Part shown: positions 32,299 to 41,130 of the stretch, in pieces | Numbering within the stretch: position 1 is the first letter of the stretch | How the letters are laid out: the number at the start of each line of letters is the position of its first letter | From: Bacteroidota bacterium | GTDB taxonomy: Bacteria; Bacteroidota; Bacteroidia; Bacteroidales; CAIXZF01 | Length of the DNA stretch: 64,000 nt | Direction: 5' to 3' | Assembly (NCBI GenBank): GCA_022709385.1 | Contig: JAKLIX010000014.1 | Span: 54,693 to 118,692 of the forward strand | Position numbers and translations under genes: made by a program | Notes under the pieces: generated by a model | Seen by the model: the letters and a program-made list of their open reading frames with translations, nothing else | Told to the model about the DNA's origin: nothing | Databases searched by the model: none

Positions 32299-33684
32299 AT
32301 GCAAACCAACAGGATAAGCTTCGGCCTGCTTGCGCTGGTGATGCTGTCGTCATGCAGCACCATCCGTCCCGACCGGCCCGTTCCCACAGCCGGCAGCGGG
32401 GAATTCAGCCTGCAGCCTTCCCTGCTGTATATTCCCCTCGACATGGATATCGGAGAGCTGGAAAAACTGCTCAACAGCCAGCTTACGGGGCTGATCTATG
32501 AGGACAACAGCCTGGACGACAACGGGGGAGATAACCTGATGGTAAAGGCCTGGAAACAGGATGACATCAAAATTTCCCTCAAAGGCAATGTCCTTACCTA
32601 CCGGGTACCTTTGAAGCTCTGGATCAAAGCGGGCTGGAAGATCGAACGTTTCGGCCTGAGCCTGTCGGATTACCGCGAAATGAATGCCGCCATCGCCCTG
32701 ACCTTCAGTACGGCCATCACGCTGAATCCTGACTGGTCATTCACCACTTCCACCTCCTCCGGCGGCTATGAGTGGCTTTCAGCACCGGTGGTAAAGGTGG
32801 GCCCCGTCCAGGTCCCCATCACAAAAATTGCGGACCTGATCCTGGCCGCCAATAAGAAAAAGATCTCCCGTGAAATAGATAAAGCGGTGGCTGACAACCT
32901 GATGGTGAAACAGATGGCCGAAAAATTCTGGAATGCCGTGCATGAACCGGTGATGGTGAACGAAGCCTATCAGGTATGGTTGCGGATACAGCCGGAGGGG
33001 ATATTCAGTACGCAATTGAGCGGCAGTGCCGGGAAGTTGCATCATGCCATGGGGATCAGCGCCCTGGTGGAAGCCTTCATAGGGCAAAAGCCTCCTGCCG
33101 CCAATTCCAGGCCGCTTCCGAAACTTAGCCTGGGAGAGATCCCGCGGGAAGACTTCCTGATCAACCTTTCGATCGATCTGCCCTATACCTGGATCAACGA
33201 ACTGGCCGGGCAACATCTGGCCGGACAAGTCTTTACACACGAGAAATACACCATTCAGCTGAAAGAGGCCGATGTGTACCCCGGAGGCGATAAGCTGATC
33301 GTTCACGCAAAGGTAGCCGGCAGCCTGAAGGGAGACCTTTATTTCAGCGGCAAACCGGTTTACGACAGTACGGAGAACAGCATCCGGATCAGGGAACTGG
33401 ACTTTGATATCCGAACCCGCAATGCCCTGGTGAAAGCCGGGAACTGGCTGTTTCACTCAAAAATCCTTGGCATGATCGAGAAAAACCTTGTGTTTCCGCT
33501 GGATTCACACCTCGCCCTGGCCCAAAGCATGATGCAGCAACAGGTCCGTGAAATTCCCCTGTCCGGTAACATCTTTCTGACAGGAACCTTAAGCGGGATC
33601 AGGCTGGGTGAAATCACCCCGGGTCTGAATTCCGTCAGGGCCACCGTGATTTTAACAGGAAAGATGTCGGTTAAAACCCTTTAG
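32299..33684 (+). CDS. DUF4403-family lipoprotein
   Basis: 461 residues from the ATG at 32299. The N-terminus is a lipoprotein signal with the lipobox in LVMLSSCS, so the mature protein starts at the cysteine and is membrane-anchored. The rest is a long beta-rich fold with two similar halves: LLYIPLDMDIGELEKLLN and LTYRVPLKLWIKAGWK early, and INLSIDLPYTWINELAGQ and LIVHAKVAGSLKGDLYFSGKP later. This fits DUF4403, which I associate with lipid-binding folds of the TULIP/BPI type, although that link is from memory and uncertain. It is convergent with the dehydrogenase-like gene that ends 6 bp away. Confidence 0.78.
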   Translation: MQTNRISFGLLALVMLSSCSTIRPDRPVPTAGSGEFSLQPSLLYIPLDMDIGELEKLLNSQLTGLIYEDNSLDDNGGDNLMVKAWKQDDIKISLKGNVLTYRVPLKLWIKAGWKIERFGLSLSDYREMNAAIALTFSTAITLNPDWSFTTSTSSGGYEWLSAPVVKVGPVQVPITKIADLILAANKKKISREIDKAVADNLMVKQMAEKFWNAVHEPVMVNEAYQVWLRIQPEGIFSTQLSGSAGKLHHAMGISALVEAFIGQKPPAANSRPLPKLSLGEIPREDFLINLSIDLPYTWINELAGQHLAGQVFTHEKYTIQLKEADVYPGGDKLIVHAKVAGSLKGDLYFSGKPVYDSTENSIRIRELDFDIRTRNALVKAGNWLFHSKILGMIEKNLVFPLDSHLALAQSMMQQQVREIPLSGNIFLTGTLSGIRLGEITPGLNSVRATVILTGKMSVKTL

Positions 33685-33690
33685 ACCGGC

Positions 33691-34725
33691 TTACACGATC
33701 TTTGAATACAGCCGCATGAACTGCACGCGTTCAAACACGGCAGGATTTTCGACATTCACCTGGCTCAGTTTTCCCCTGAAATCGTCCAGGCTGCGGTAAG
33801 CCTTGCTGTCCATCCATTTCTCAAGCTCGGCATTGATCCGGCTGATATGGTCGAAGCCGTATTTGTAAAGCACCGAGGCGAGCTGAACGGCGTTGGCACC
33901 GGCCAGGATTTGCTTGACCACCGATTCATAATCATGGATCCCGGTGGAAGCTACCAGGTCGCACCCGGCACGGCCGGCCAGGATGGCGATCCACCGCAGC
34001 GTATGGGAATACTCCGAAGGCTGGCTCAGGATGTTGGAAGACGTGATTTCGAGCGTATCTATGTTAAGATCAGGATGAAACGGACGGTTGAACAGCACCA
34101 TGCCGCGGATACCCGTTTTGGACAGATCGAGCAGGGTACGTGACAGGCCTGAAAAATAATAGCTGACCTTGACCGAGAGGGGGATCGTAACTTGTTGCCT
34201 TACAGCATCTACGATCTCGAAGAAGGTGTTTTCATTCTCCTGGCCGGACTTTTCCGGATTGGACGGCAGCACGTAAATGTTCAGTTCGATGGCATCGGCA
34301 CCAGCGGACTGGATACGCCTGGCAAAATAATGCCAGTCGTAAGGGCTTACACAGTTGATACTTGCGATGACCGGGATAGCGACGGCTTTTTTTGCTTCTT
34401 CGATAAATTTCAGGTAATCGGCCAGGGTATGTTCCTTTGCGAAATTGTGGATATAATCCTGTGCCTGGGCAAAATCATAGGGCCGGCTGGAAAGGACGTC
34501 CCGGTAGCCTTTGTTCATCGAATCCATGATCCCTTCCTGCTGTCGGATCATTTTTTCGGTTTCGAAGCGAATCTGTTCTTCAAAGATGGATTTCAATACC
34601 ACGGCTCCGGCGCCTTTGGCGGCGATCTCCCTGAGTTCGTCGATGGTATTGGTCAAGCCGGAACTACCGGCAATCAGCGGGCTTTTCAGGGAAAGGCCCA
34701 TGTAGGTGGTCGACAGACTGGCCAT
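33691..34725 (-). CDS. Dihydroorotate dehydrogenase-like flavoprotein
   Basis: A 344-residue TIM-barrel protein of the DHOD superfamily. It starts STTYMGLSLKSPLIAGSSGL, the FMN-binding beginning of class 1 enzymes. Then come VVLKSIFEEQI, PVIASINCVSPYDWHYFAR, ADAIELNIYV, LSVKVSYYFSG, DLVASTGIHDYESVVKQILAG and AVQLASVLYKYG, the phosphate-binding end. It is distinct from the true PyrD because the catalytic Cys/Ser loop is not obvious, so the usual annotation is DHOD-like protein. Substrate unknown; it may act with a ferredoxin or NAD partner. Confidence 0.8.
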   Translation of the reverse strand: MASLSTTYMGLSLKSPLIAGSSGLTNTIDELREIAAKGAGAVVLKSIFEEQIRFETEKMIRQQEGIMDSMNKGYRDVLSSRPYDFAQAQDYIHNFAKEHTLADYLKFIEEAKKAVAIPVIASINCVSPYDWHYFARRIQSAGADAIELNIYVLPSNPEKSGQENENTFFEIVDAVRQQVTIPLSVKVSYYFSGLSRTLLDLSKTGIRGMVLFNRPFHPDLNIDTLEITSSNILSQPSEYSHTLRWIAILAGRAGCDLVASTGIHDYESVVKQILAGANAVQLASVLYKYGFDHISRINAELEKWMDSKAYRSLDDFRGKLSQVNVENPAVFERVQFMRLYSKIV

Positions 34726-34774
34726 AAGTCATTCGTGATTTAGGATGAAGGGTCAAATATATAAAAAAAGGTGA

Positions 34775-35767
34775 TCAGAATGCTTTAAATCCGATGATCT
34801 CCCTGACTTCCCTGATGGTGCGTGAAGCGCTTTCCCTGGCCCTGTCGGCCCCCAGTCTGGTGACGCTGGCAAGGTAGGCATCATCGCCGGCGATCGCGAG
34901 GATCTTTTCCCTGATGGGAGCCGTATAGGCAATGATATCCTCCGCCAGTTGTTTCTTCAGATCTCCGTAACGGATGCTTCCCTTAAGGTACTGATCCTCA
35001 AAAAAATCTACGGTTTCCTGTTTCGACATCACTTTGAGCAGGGTAAACAGGTTTTCGACAGCCTGTGATTTTTCCTGTCCGGCCTGAGGCCCTGCATCGG
35101 TGACCGCCCGCATCACTTTTTTACGGATAACTTCAGGAGGATCGGCCAGGAAGATGGCATTGCCCTCCCCTTCTGATTTACCCATTTTCCCCGTTCCGTC
35201 AAGACCGGGAATTTTCACCAGTGCATCACCAAAATTATATGCCTGTGGTTCAGGGAAGTATTCAACCCCATACATACGGTTGAATCGTTTGGCGAAAGTG
35301 CGTGTCATTTCCAGGTGTTGTTCCTGGTCTTTGCCGACCGGCACAAAATGCGCCTTATGTATGATGATATCGGCCGCCATGAGGCTGGGATAAGTCAGCA
35401 GGCCGGCATTCACATTTTCCGGCTGTGTCCTGGCTTTTTCCTTAAAGGAAGTACACCTCATCAACTCGCCCAGATAGGCATTCATGTTGAGCAAAAGGTA
35501 GAGTTCGGCTACCTCCGGCAGGTCGCTCTGCACATAGAGGGTCGCCTTCTCCGGGTCGAGACCTGAAGCAAGGAACTCCGACAGCACCATCCGGATATTC
35601 CCGTGCAGGTCGGCCGGAGTGGGATGTGTTGTAAGAGAGTGATAATCAGCAATAAAGAAATAACAATGGTTGCTTTCCTGCATTCTGACAAAATTCCGGA
35701 TCGCACCGAAATAATTGCCAAGGTGAAGGTTGCCGGTGGGTCTGATGCCGCTGACTACAGTTTGCAT
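34775..35767 (-). CDS. trpS: Tryptophanyl-tRNA synthetase
   Basis: A 330-residue class Ic synthetase that charges tRNA-Trp. The HIGH-type motif is GNLHLGNYFGAI at residues 12-23, with a SGIRPTG opening before it. The KMSKS loop is KMGKSEGEGN near residue 195. YPSLMAADI, DQEQHLEMTR and the C-terminal SASRTIREVREIIGF are all family features. The length is normal. It lies downstream of rng's opposite end with a 49-bp gap before the DHOD-like gene, and the next gene upstream (rng) is on the same strand, 43 bp away. Confidence 0.96.
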   Translation of the reverse strand: MQTVVSGIRPTGNLHLGNYFGAIRNFVRMQESNHCYFFIADYHSLTTHPTPADLHGNIRMVLSEFLASGLDPEKATLYVQSDLPEVAELYLLLNMNAYLGELMRCTSFKEKARTQPENVNAGLLTYPSLMAADIIIHKAHFVPVGKDQEQHLEMTRTFAKRFNRMYGVEYFPEPQAYNFGDALVKIPGLDGTGKMGKSEGEGNAIFLADPPEVIRKKVMRAVTDAGPQAGQEKSQAVENLFTLLKVMSKQETVDFFEDQYLKGSIRYGDLKKQLAEDIIAYTAPIREKILAIAGDDAYLASVTRLGADRARESASRTIREVREIIGFKAF

Positions 35768-35810
35768 GTGATGGAATTCGGGAAAAGTGAATGGTCAGGC
35801 TGCAACGGAT

Positions 35811-37361
35811 TTACATTTTGATCTCATCGCCCCTGCTGTTGAAAAACTTATACTCCAGGAAGTGGTATGATTTGAAGGCTTTGATGCTGATCCAGCGGTT
35901 GAAGCGGAAAAACCATTTCATCCTGATGGAAATCAGGCCCTTGGTCAGGTAGGCATGGATAAAGGGATGGAATCCGATGCTGAATTTCTTTTCGTTTTGT
36001 TCCTGAATAAGATAGCGGATATTGTTTTCCACTTCATCGATAAACAGGATGCTGGGTCTTACTTCGCCGGTTCCTTCGCAGACGGGGCATTTTTCGATGA
36101 TTTCGACACTCATTTCCGGTCTGACCCGCTGGCGGGTAATTTGTACCAGGCCAAACTTACTGGGAGGCAGGATGGTATGTTTGGAATGATCGCGGCTCAT
36201 TTCCGATCTGAGCTTTTCAAAAAGCATGCGGCGGTGGCTGCCTTCAGACATATCGATAAAGTCGATGACGATGATCCCTCCCATATCGCGAAGGCGCAGT
36301 TGCCTGGCCACTTCGGCGGCGGCTTCCAGGTTCACCTCCAGGGCATTGATTTCCTGACTGCTTTCGGTTTTCATCCGGTGGCCGCTGTTGACATCAATGA
36401 CATGCAGGGCTTCCGTGTGTTCGATCACCAGGTATACACCGCTTTTGATCGTAACCACCTTGCCGAAAGAGCCCTTTATCTGTTTATCAACTCCATATGC
36501 CTCAAAAACAGGAGATTTACCCTTATAGTGTTTGAGAATATCCAGTTTGTCCGGAGCAATCTGCCTGAGATACTGATGAATATCTTCATACACAGCCGCA
36601 TCGTCCACCACGATGCTGTTAAAACTTTCATTGAGCAGGTCGCGCAGGAATGCAGAAGTACGATCCAGTTCACTGACAACCTTTTGAGGAGGTTTGGCAA
36701 CGGCCAGTTTTTTTGCGACCGACTCCCATTTTACCACCAGGCTTTTCAGGTCGTTATCCAAATCGGCTACCAGCTTGTTCTCTGCGACTGTGCGGATAAT
36801 GACCCCGTAGTTTTTTGGTTTAATGCTGTTTATCAGTCGTTTAAGCCTGTTCCTTTCCTCAGCGCTTTTAATCTTTTGAGACACACTGACCCTGTTGGAA
36901 AAGGGTACCAGCACCAGGTATCTGCCTGCGAATGAGATCTCGGAAGATACCCTTGGTCCTTTGGTGGAAATGGGTTCTTTGGCGATCTGGACGAGGATGT
37001 GCTGATTCGGGCTGAGGACGGAGGAAATCTTGCTTGTTTTTTCTATATCATCCTCCAGCCCAAAGCTTTCCATCAGGTGCGGAACGTCTTTTCCCGAGAC
37101 TGCGGTTTTAATGTACTTGATCAGGGATCTGACCTGGGGGCCCAGGTCGAGGTAATGAAGAAAGGCATCCTTTTCGTAGCCGACATCAATAAAGGCTGCA
37201 TTGAGTCCGGGCATGATCTTCTTAACCCGGCCAAGGTATACATCCCCGACTGCGTAATTGTTATTGGTCTTTTCCTTGTGAAGTTCAACGAGCAGCTTAT
37301 CTTCCAGCAGGGCTATCTCAACCCCGGCCGGTCCTGCATGTATCACCAGTTCTTTATTCAC
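35811..37361 (-). CDS. rng: Ribonuclease E/G family endoribonuclease
   Basis: A 516-residue enzyme for rRNA maturation and mRNA turnover. An S1/OB domain lies near residues 38-125 (YAVGDVYLGRVKKIMPGLNAAFIDVGYEKDAFLH). The catalytic part contains YGVIIRT, then HVIDVNSGHR with its metal-binding Asp, and GGIIVIDFIDM with the second Asp. The zinc-link motif is CPVCEGTG near residue 430. It lacks the long C-terminal scaffold of RNase E, so it is of RNase G type. It follows HU and a 29-residue ribosomal-type protein on the same strand, a gene order I know from other Bacteroidota. Confidence 0.95.
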   Translation of the reverse strand: MNKELVIHAGPAGVEIALLEDKLLVELHKEKTNNNYAVGDVYLGRVKKIMPGLNAAFIDVGYEKDAFLHYLDLGPQVRSLIKYIKTAVSGKDVPHLMESFGLEDDIEKTSKISSVLSPNQHILVQIAKEPISTKGPRVSSEISFAGRYLVLVPFSNRVSVSQKIKSAEERNRLKRLINSIKPKNYGVIIRTVAENKLVADLDNDLKSLVVKWESVAKKLAVAKPPQKVVSELDRTSAFLRDLLNESFNSIVVDDAAVYEDIHQYLRQIAPDKLDILKHYKGKSPVFEAYGVDKQIKGSFGKVVTIKSGVYLVIEHTEALHVIDVNSGHRMKTESSQEINALEVNLEAAAEVARQLRLRDMGGIIVIDFIDMSEGSHRRMLFEKLRSEMSRDHSKHTILPPSKFGLVQITRQRVRPEMSVEIIEKCPVCEGTGEVRPSILFIDEVENNIRYLIQEQNEKKFSIGFHPFIHAYLTKGLISIRMKWFFRFNRWISIKAFKSYHFLEYKFFNSRGDEIKM

Positions 37362-37546
37362 AACCCAGCGTTGTTATTGTCTGAATGTAACCCCTACGGC
37401 CATATGATGTCTGAAGCTGACCAGGTAAAAAAGAACCTGTCCAATAAACTGCATCTTTCCCCCTCAAAGCAGGATGCTTTGTTTCATCGCCCGCTCAATC
37501 AGCAGATAGGGAAAAGACAGTTCCTTGGACAGGTGTGGGTACTCGT

Positions 37547-37636
37547 TTATTTCTTCTTGTGTCTGTTCTTCCGTAAACGCTTTTTCCGTTTATGGGTTGA
37601 CATTTTGTGTCTTTTCCGTTTTTTTCCGCTCGGCAT
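37547..37636 (-). CDS. Very small basic ribosomal-type protein (AURKAIP1/COX24 domain, bS22-like)
   Basis: A 29-codon gene: the start MPSGKKRKRHKM is followed by STHKRKKRLRKNRHKKK and a TAA. Two thirds of the residues are Lys, Arg or His. The RKKRLRKNRHKKK pattern is that of AURKAIP1/COX24 proteins, which include the small ribosomal subunit protein bS22 of mycobacteria and the mitochondrial subunit mS38. In Bacteroidota a peptide of this sequence type is conserved between HU and rng, as here (24 bp behind HU). It is too short for usual gene callers. Ribosome binding is inferred from the family. Confidence 0.85.
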   Translation of the reverse strand: MPSGKKRKRHKMSTHKRKKRLRKNRHKKK

Positions 37637-37659
37637 ATGCTATCCCTTCCGTCAAAATG

Positions 37660-37944
37660 TTATTTTACTTTGGTTTTCACTTCATTCATGAAGCTCTTGG
37701 CAGGTTTGAAAGCAGGAATGTAGTGAGCCGGGATAATGATGGTCGTGTTCTTCGAAATATTCCTTCCCGTTTTTTTGGCTCTCTTCTTGATGGTGAAACT
37801 TCCAAAGCCGCGGAGGTACACATTCTCTCCAGCGATCATTGAGGCTTTTACGGTATCCATAAAGGCTTCCACGGTGGCTTGCACAGCTACCTTCTCAATT
37901 CCGGTTTTGTTAGCAATTTCAGCTACAATTTCTGCTTTTGTCAT
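37660..37944 (-). CDS. hup: HU/IHF-family DNA-binding protein
   Basis: A 94-residue nucleoid protein that bends DNA as a dimer. It starts with the two-helix dimer region (MTKAEIVAEIANKTGIEKVAVQ is the usual form, seen here with VEAFMDTVKASMIAGENV) and has the beta-arm motif VYLRGFGSFTIKKRAKKTGRN. Then comes the arm tip IIIPAHYIPAFKPAKSF, with the Pro that inserts between bases. The length is normal. A promoter is visible about 45 bp upstream, and mutY is transcribed away from it. Confidence 0.95.
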   Translation of the reverse strand: MTKAEIVAEIANKTGIEKVAVQATVEAFMDTVKASMIAGENVYLRGFGSFTIKKRAKKTGRNISKNTTIIIPAHYIPAFKPAKSFMNEVKTKVK

Positions 37945-37990
37945 GTCTGTATACTTTTAAAGATTTGATAATAAATTTTTTATCGGGTTG

Positions 37991-38018
37991 CAAATATAAA
38001 ATATTTTTGACTTTCAAA
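37991..38018 (-). promoter_or_regulatory. Bacteroidota-type promoter for the HU gene
   Basis: On the minus strand, TTTG (38015-38018) and TATATTTG (37991-37998, fitting TAnnTTTG) are 16 bp apart, which is slightly short. Transcription would start near 37984, about 40 bases before the ATG. Confidence 0.5.
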
Positions 38019-38067
38019 CTAAAAATCTTTTTTTTCTCCTTGATTTTCGCAAATTTAGAGAAATTTT

Positions 38068-39171
38068 ATGAACCAGTATCCTGTGGATGATATATTAATA
38101 TGGTATAGACAACATGCAAGGGCCTTACCATGGAGAGACACCAAAGATCCTTATCTGATCTGGCTGTCGGAGGTAATCCTTCAGCAAACCAGGGTCGAAC
38201 AGGGCCTGGACTACTACCTGCGCTTCAGCAGCCGCTTTCCTGACCTTCGCAGCCTTGCAGAAGCATCTCCGGATGAGGTGATGAAACAGTGGCAGGGGCT
38301 TGGATACTACAGCCGGGCCAGGAACCTTCACGCTGCAGCCCGTCAGGTCATGCAGCACTATCATGGCCTCCTGCCGGAATCTTTTCATGAACTACTGAAA
38401 ATTAAAGGGATAGGAGCATACACTGCCGCCGCCATCGCATCCATTGCCTTCCGCCAGGCCATCCCGGTGGTGGATGGCAATGTGTACAGGCTGGTGTCCC
38501 GCTGGCTCGAAATCCCTTACCCGGCTTCATCTGCCACAGGCAGAAAACTGATATTCAATTACCTGAAAGATATCATCCCCCCCGACGACCCCGGTAGTTT
38601 TAACCAGGCACTGATGGAACTGGGAGCCCTGATTTGCATACCGAATCAGCCGGCCTGCATCCGATGCCCTGTTACCGGACATTGCGGCGCTTTCCGCCAT
38701 GGAAAACAACATGCCTACCCCATCAAACAAAACAGGAAAAAACCCGGAGAGCGGTATTTCACCTACTTTTTTATCGTCTTCTGCAGGGAGGGTATTCTGT
38801 ACACCATAATAAAACTGCGAACGGGCAGGGATATATGGGAAGGCCTTTGGGAGTTTCCCCTGCTGGAGCACACAGGGACTCCTTTCGCTCCGGACCCTTT
38901 GCCGATACCCATTCCCGGATTTCACGCAGGTAAAACATTGCTGATCAGTCCGGTGATTAAACATCAGCTTACACATCAAACCATATTCGCCAATTTGCAA
39001 CTTTCAACAGGATTGATTCAAGACGTGAAGCTTATAGATCAAGGTTTTAAGATAATTGAGTTAAATGAATTATTAAAGTATCCATTCAGCCGCTTAACCG
39101 AACGACTTTTAATTAACCAACAGATTCACAATATGTTAGAAAAATTCCGCAAAAATTGTTCAAAAATTTAG
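38068..39171 (+). CDS. mutY: A/G-specific adenine glycosylase
   Basis: A 367-residue base-excision repair enzyme that removes adenine opposite 8-oxoguanine. The N-terminal catalytic domain has EVILQQTRVEQ (catalytic Glu), the helix-hairpin-helix LLKIKGIGAYTAAAIASIAF, and VVDGNVYR with the catalytic Asp. The Fe-S cluster loop is C-x6-C-x2-C-x5-C (CIPNQPACIRCPVTGHC). The C-terminal NUDIX-like domain recognising 8-oxoG follows (YFTYFFIVFCREGILYTI, then WEGLWEFPLLE). The length is usual. It is divergent from HU and precedes ssb, gldE and gldD, the order described for gliding Bacteroidota. Confidence 0.95.
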   Translation: MNQYPVDDILIWYRQHARALPWRDTKDPYLIWLSEVILQQTRVEQGLDYYLRFSSRFPDLRSLAEASPDEVMKQWQGLGYYSRARNLHAAARQVMQHYHGLLPESFHELLKIKGIGAYTAAAIASIAFRQAIPVVDGNVYRLVSRWLEIPYPASSATGRKLIFNYLKDIIPPDDPGSFNQALMELGALICIPNQPACIRCPVTGHCGAFRHGKQHAYPIKQNRKKPGERYFTYFFIVFCREGILYTIIKLRTGRDIWEGLWEFPLLEHTGTPFAPDPLPIPIPGFHAGKTLLISPVIKHQLTHQTIFANLQLSTGLIQDVKLIDQGFKIIELNELLKYPFSRLTERLLINQQIHNMLEKFRKNCSKI

Positions 39172-39247
39172 CCTGCGTTTTTCCAACATGGCCCGTCTAA
39201 AACATATATATTTGTGTTAATCAACTAATCATTAAAAATTCATTGAG

Positions 39248-39679
39248 ATGGCAACAGGAGTAAACAGGGTGATCCTGATCGGGAATCTGGGAAAGGATCC
39301 GGACATCATGACACTGGAGAGTGGCGTTAAGAAGGCCAGTTTTTCGCTGGCAACGACAGAGAGTTACAAGAACAAGGACGGGTCGAAGGCGCAGATCACG
39401 GAATGGCATAACATCGTGCTTTGGAGAGGTCTGGCTGAAGTGGCTGAATCCTACCTGAAAAAGGGGCATCAGATCTACCTGGAAGGAAAGATCAGGACCA
39501 GGAGTTGGGATGACAAGGAGGGAAATAAGCGGTATACTACTGAAATTCTGGGTGATAACCTGCTCATGCTGGGTCGTCCATCCGGAACAGTGACCGCCGA
39601 GGATAACGGTTCCCAGCAGGAAACCTCTGATCCTGTGACCATGGACATCCCTGACGCGGGAAACGACCTTCCGTTTTAA
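39248..39679 (+). CDS. ssb: Single-stranded DNA-binding protein
   Basis: A 143-residue OB-fold protein: MATGVNRVILIGNLGKDPDI, then WHNIVLWRGLAEVAESYLKKG and IYLEGKIRTRSWDDKEGNKRY. A short acidic linker leads to the tail GNDLPF, the protein-interaction tip (usually D-D-I/L-P-F). It coats single-stranded DNA in replication and repair. A TATATTTG box at 39207-39214 may be its -7 element. A clear terminator follows the gene, separating it from gldE. Confidence 0.96.
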   Translation: MATGVNRVILIGNLGKDPDIMTLESGVKKASFSLATTESYKNKDGSKAQITEWHNIVLWRGLAEVAESYLKKGHQIYLEGKIRTRSWDDKEGNKRYTTEILGDNLLMLGRPSGTVTAEDNGSQQETSDPVTMDIPDAGNDLPF

Positions 39680-39692
39680 GCGGTGTCTGCAG

Positions 39693-39726
39693 GAAAGGGT
39701 TGGTACATTCCAACCCTTTCTTTTTC
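39693..39726 (+). terminator. Terminator behind ssb
   Basis: An 11-bp perfect stem (GAAAGGGTTGG with CCAACCCTTTC), 6-base loop and a following T-rich run, 14 bp after the ssb stop. Confidence 0.85.
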
Positions 39727-39783
39727 AATGGTTTCACATTACATTCCTTTTCATAACTTTGCAGCGCTTTTAGAGCCATTGAT

Positions 39784-41130
39784 TTGGACAGTTTTTTCTT
39801 ACACCTGCTTCCGATGATACTGCTTCAGCAACTTGCAGCAGGCATGCCGGTATTTGCCATTATCACCACATCATTCCTTATCTTGCTGCTGCTGGGTTCT
39901 CTGGCCATGATTTCGGCAGCCGAAGTGGCATTCTTCTCGCTTAAACCATCACAGCTCAGGGAGATCCGGCTGAATGAACGGGAATCCGACGATCTGGTCG
40001 CAGTCCTGCTCCGCGATCCGAAACGCCTGCTGGCCACGATCCTGATCCTGGTGAACTTCTTAAATGTGACCATCGTCATCCTGTCTGCCCTGGTCAGCCA
40101 GTCGTTCCTCAACCTTGAACAATATCCCCTGGCCGGCTTTTTTATCCAGGTGATACTGGTAACTGTCCTGATTCTCTTCTTTGGCGAAATCCTTCCCAAG
40201 GTGTATGCCAGCCAGTATCCCGAAAAACTTGCCGTCATGATGGCTCCTCCCCTGAAACTGCTCATCAGGATTTGTTACCCCCTCAGCCAGCTTCTGATCT
40301 CCTCCACCCGATTTGTCGACCGCAGGATTGCCGGGAAATATGCCAACATTTCTATGAGTGAACTGGACGAAGCCATCGATATTACCACCAATGAAAACAC
40401 CCCGGAAGATGAAAAATCCATCCTGAAAGGCATTGTAAATTTCGGCGAAACAGATGTCAGGGACATTATGAAACCCAGGATTTTCATTACCGCCATAGAA
40501 TTCAACACCACTTTCAGGGAATTGCTTCAGCTTATCCGCGATTCGGGTTTTTCCCGTATCCCGGTTTATAAGGAAAATTTAGACCATGTCAGCGGACTCC
40601 TGTATATCAAGGATCTGCTCCCTCATCTCGACAGGGAGGACGACTTCCGCTGGCAGGAAATGATCAGACCTGCCTTTTTTGTTCCTGAAAACAAAAAGAT
40701 CATCGACCTGTTACAGGAATTTCAACGGAAAAAGATCCACCTTGCCATTGTAGCGGATGAATACGGAGGCACCTCAGGCATTATTACCCTGGAGGATGTC
40801 CTGGAAGAAATCGTCGGTGAAATCAATGACGAATTCGATACGGATTCCGAAGAATCCTGGTATAAAAAACTTGATAATCATAACTTTATCTTCCCTGGCG
40901 AAACTCCTGTCAATGATTTTTGCAGGATCATCAGGGTGGATCCTGATATTTTCGAGGAAGCCAGGGGAGAATCGGGTACCCTGGCCGGGCTGATCCTGGA
41001 AATTACCGGCAGCATTCCTGAAGTACATGAAAAGGTGAGTTTCAAGCGGTTTATCTTCAGGATAGAAAACGTTGACCAGAGACGCATTCTGGAGATAAAA
41101 GTGACCCTTACCGATGCCAGCGAAGAATAA
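39784..41130 (+). CDS. gldE: GldE-type CNNM/CBS membrane protein
   Basis: A 448-residue inner-membrane protein. A CNNM-type membrane domain with about four helices covers residues 20-190 (AIITTSFLILLLLGSLAMISAAEVAFF, then FGEILPKVYASQ). Two CBS repeats follow (DIMKPRIFITAIE, SGLLYIKDLLP), then LAIVADEYGGTSGIITLEDVLEEIVGEI, and finally a CorC/HlyC-type domain (NFIFPGETPVNDFCRII). GldE supports gliding and secretion together with GldD and overlaps gldD by 17 bp. The start used is a TTG at 39784, giving MDSFFLHLLP; the ATG at 39814 is an alternative. Confidence 0.9.
   Translation: MDSFFLHLLPMILLQQLAAGMPVFAIITTSFLILLLLGSLAMISAAEVAFFSLKPSQLREIRLNERESDDLVAVLLRDPKRLLATILILVNFLNVTIVILSALVSQSFLNLEQYPLAGFFIQVILVTVLILFFGEILPKVYASQYPEKLAVMMAPPLKLLIRICYPLSQLLISSTRFVDRRIAGKYANISMSELDEAIDITTNENTPEDEKSILKGIVNFGETDVRDIMKPRIFITAIEFNTTFRELLQLIRDSGFSRIPVYKENLDHVSGLLYIKDLLPHLDREDDFRWQEMIRPAFFVPENKKIIDLLQEFQRKKIHLAIVADEYGGTSGIITLEDVLEEIVGEINDEFDTDSEESWYKKLDNHNFIFPGETPVNDFCRIIRVDPDIFEEARGESGTLAGLILEITGSIPEVHEKVSFKRFIFRIENVDQRRILEIKVTLTDASEE

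Noticed and set aside
35955..36935. 326-codon plus-strand frame
   Set aside because: It is antisense to rng and explained by the codon use of that gene.
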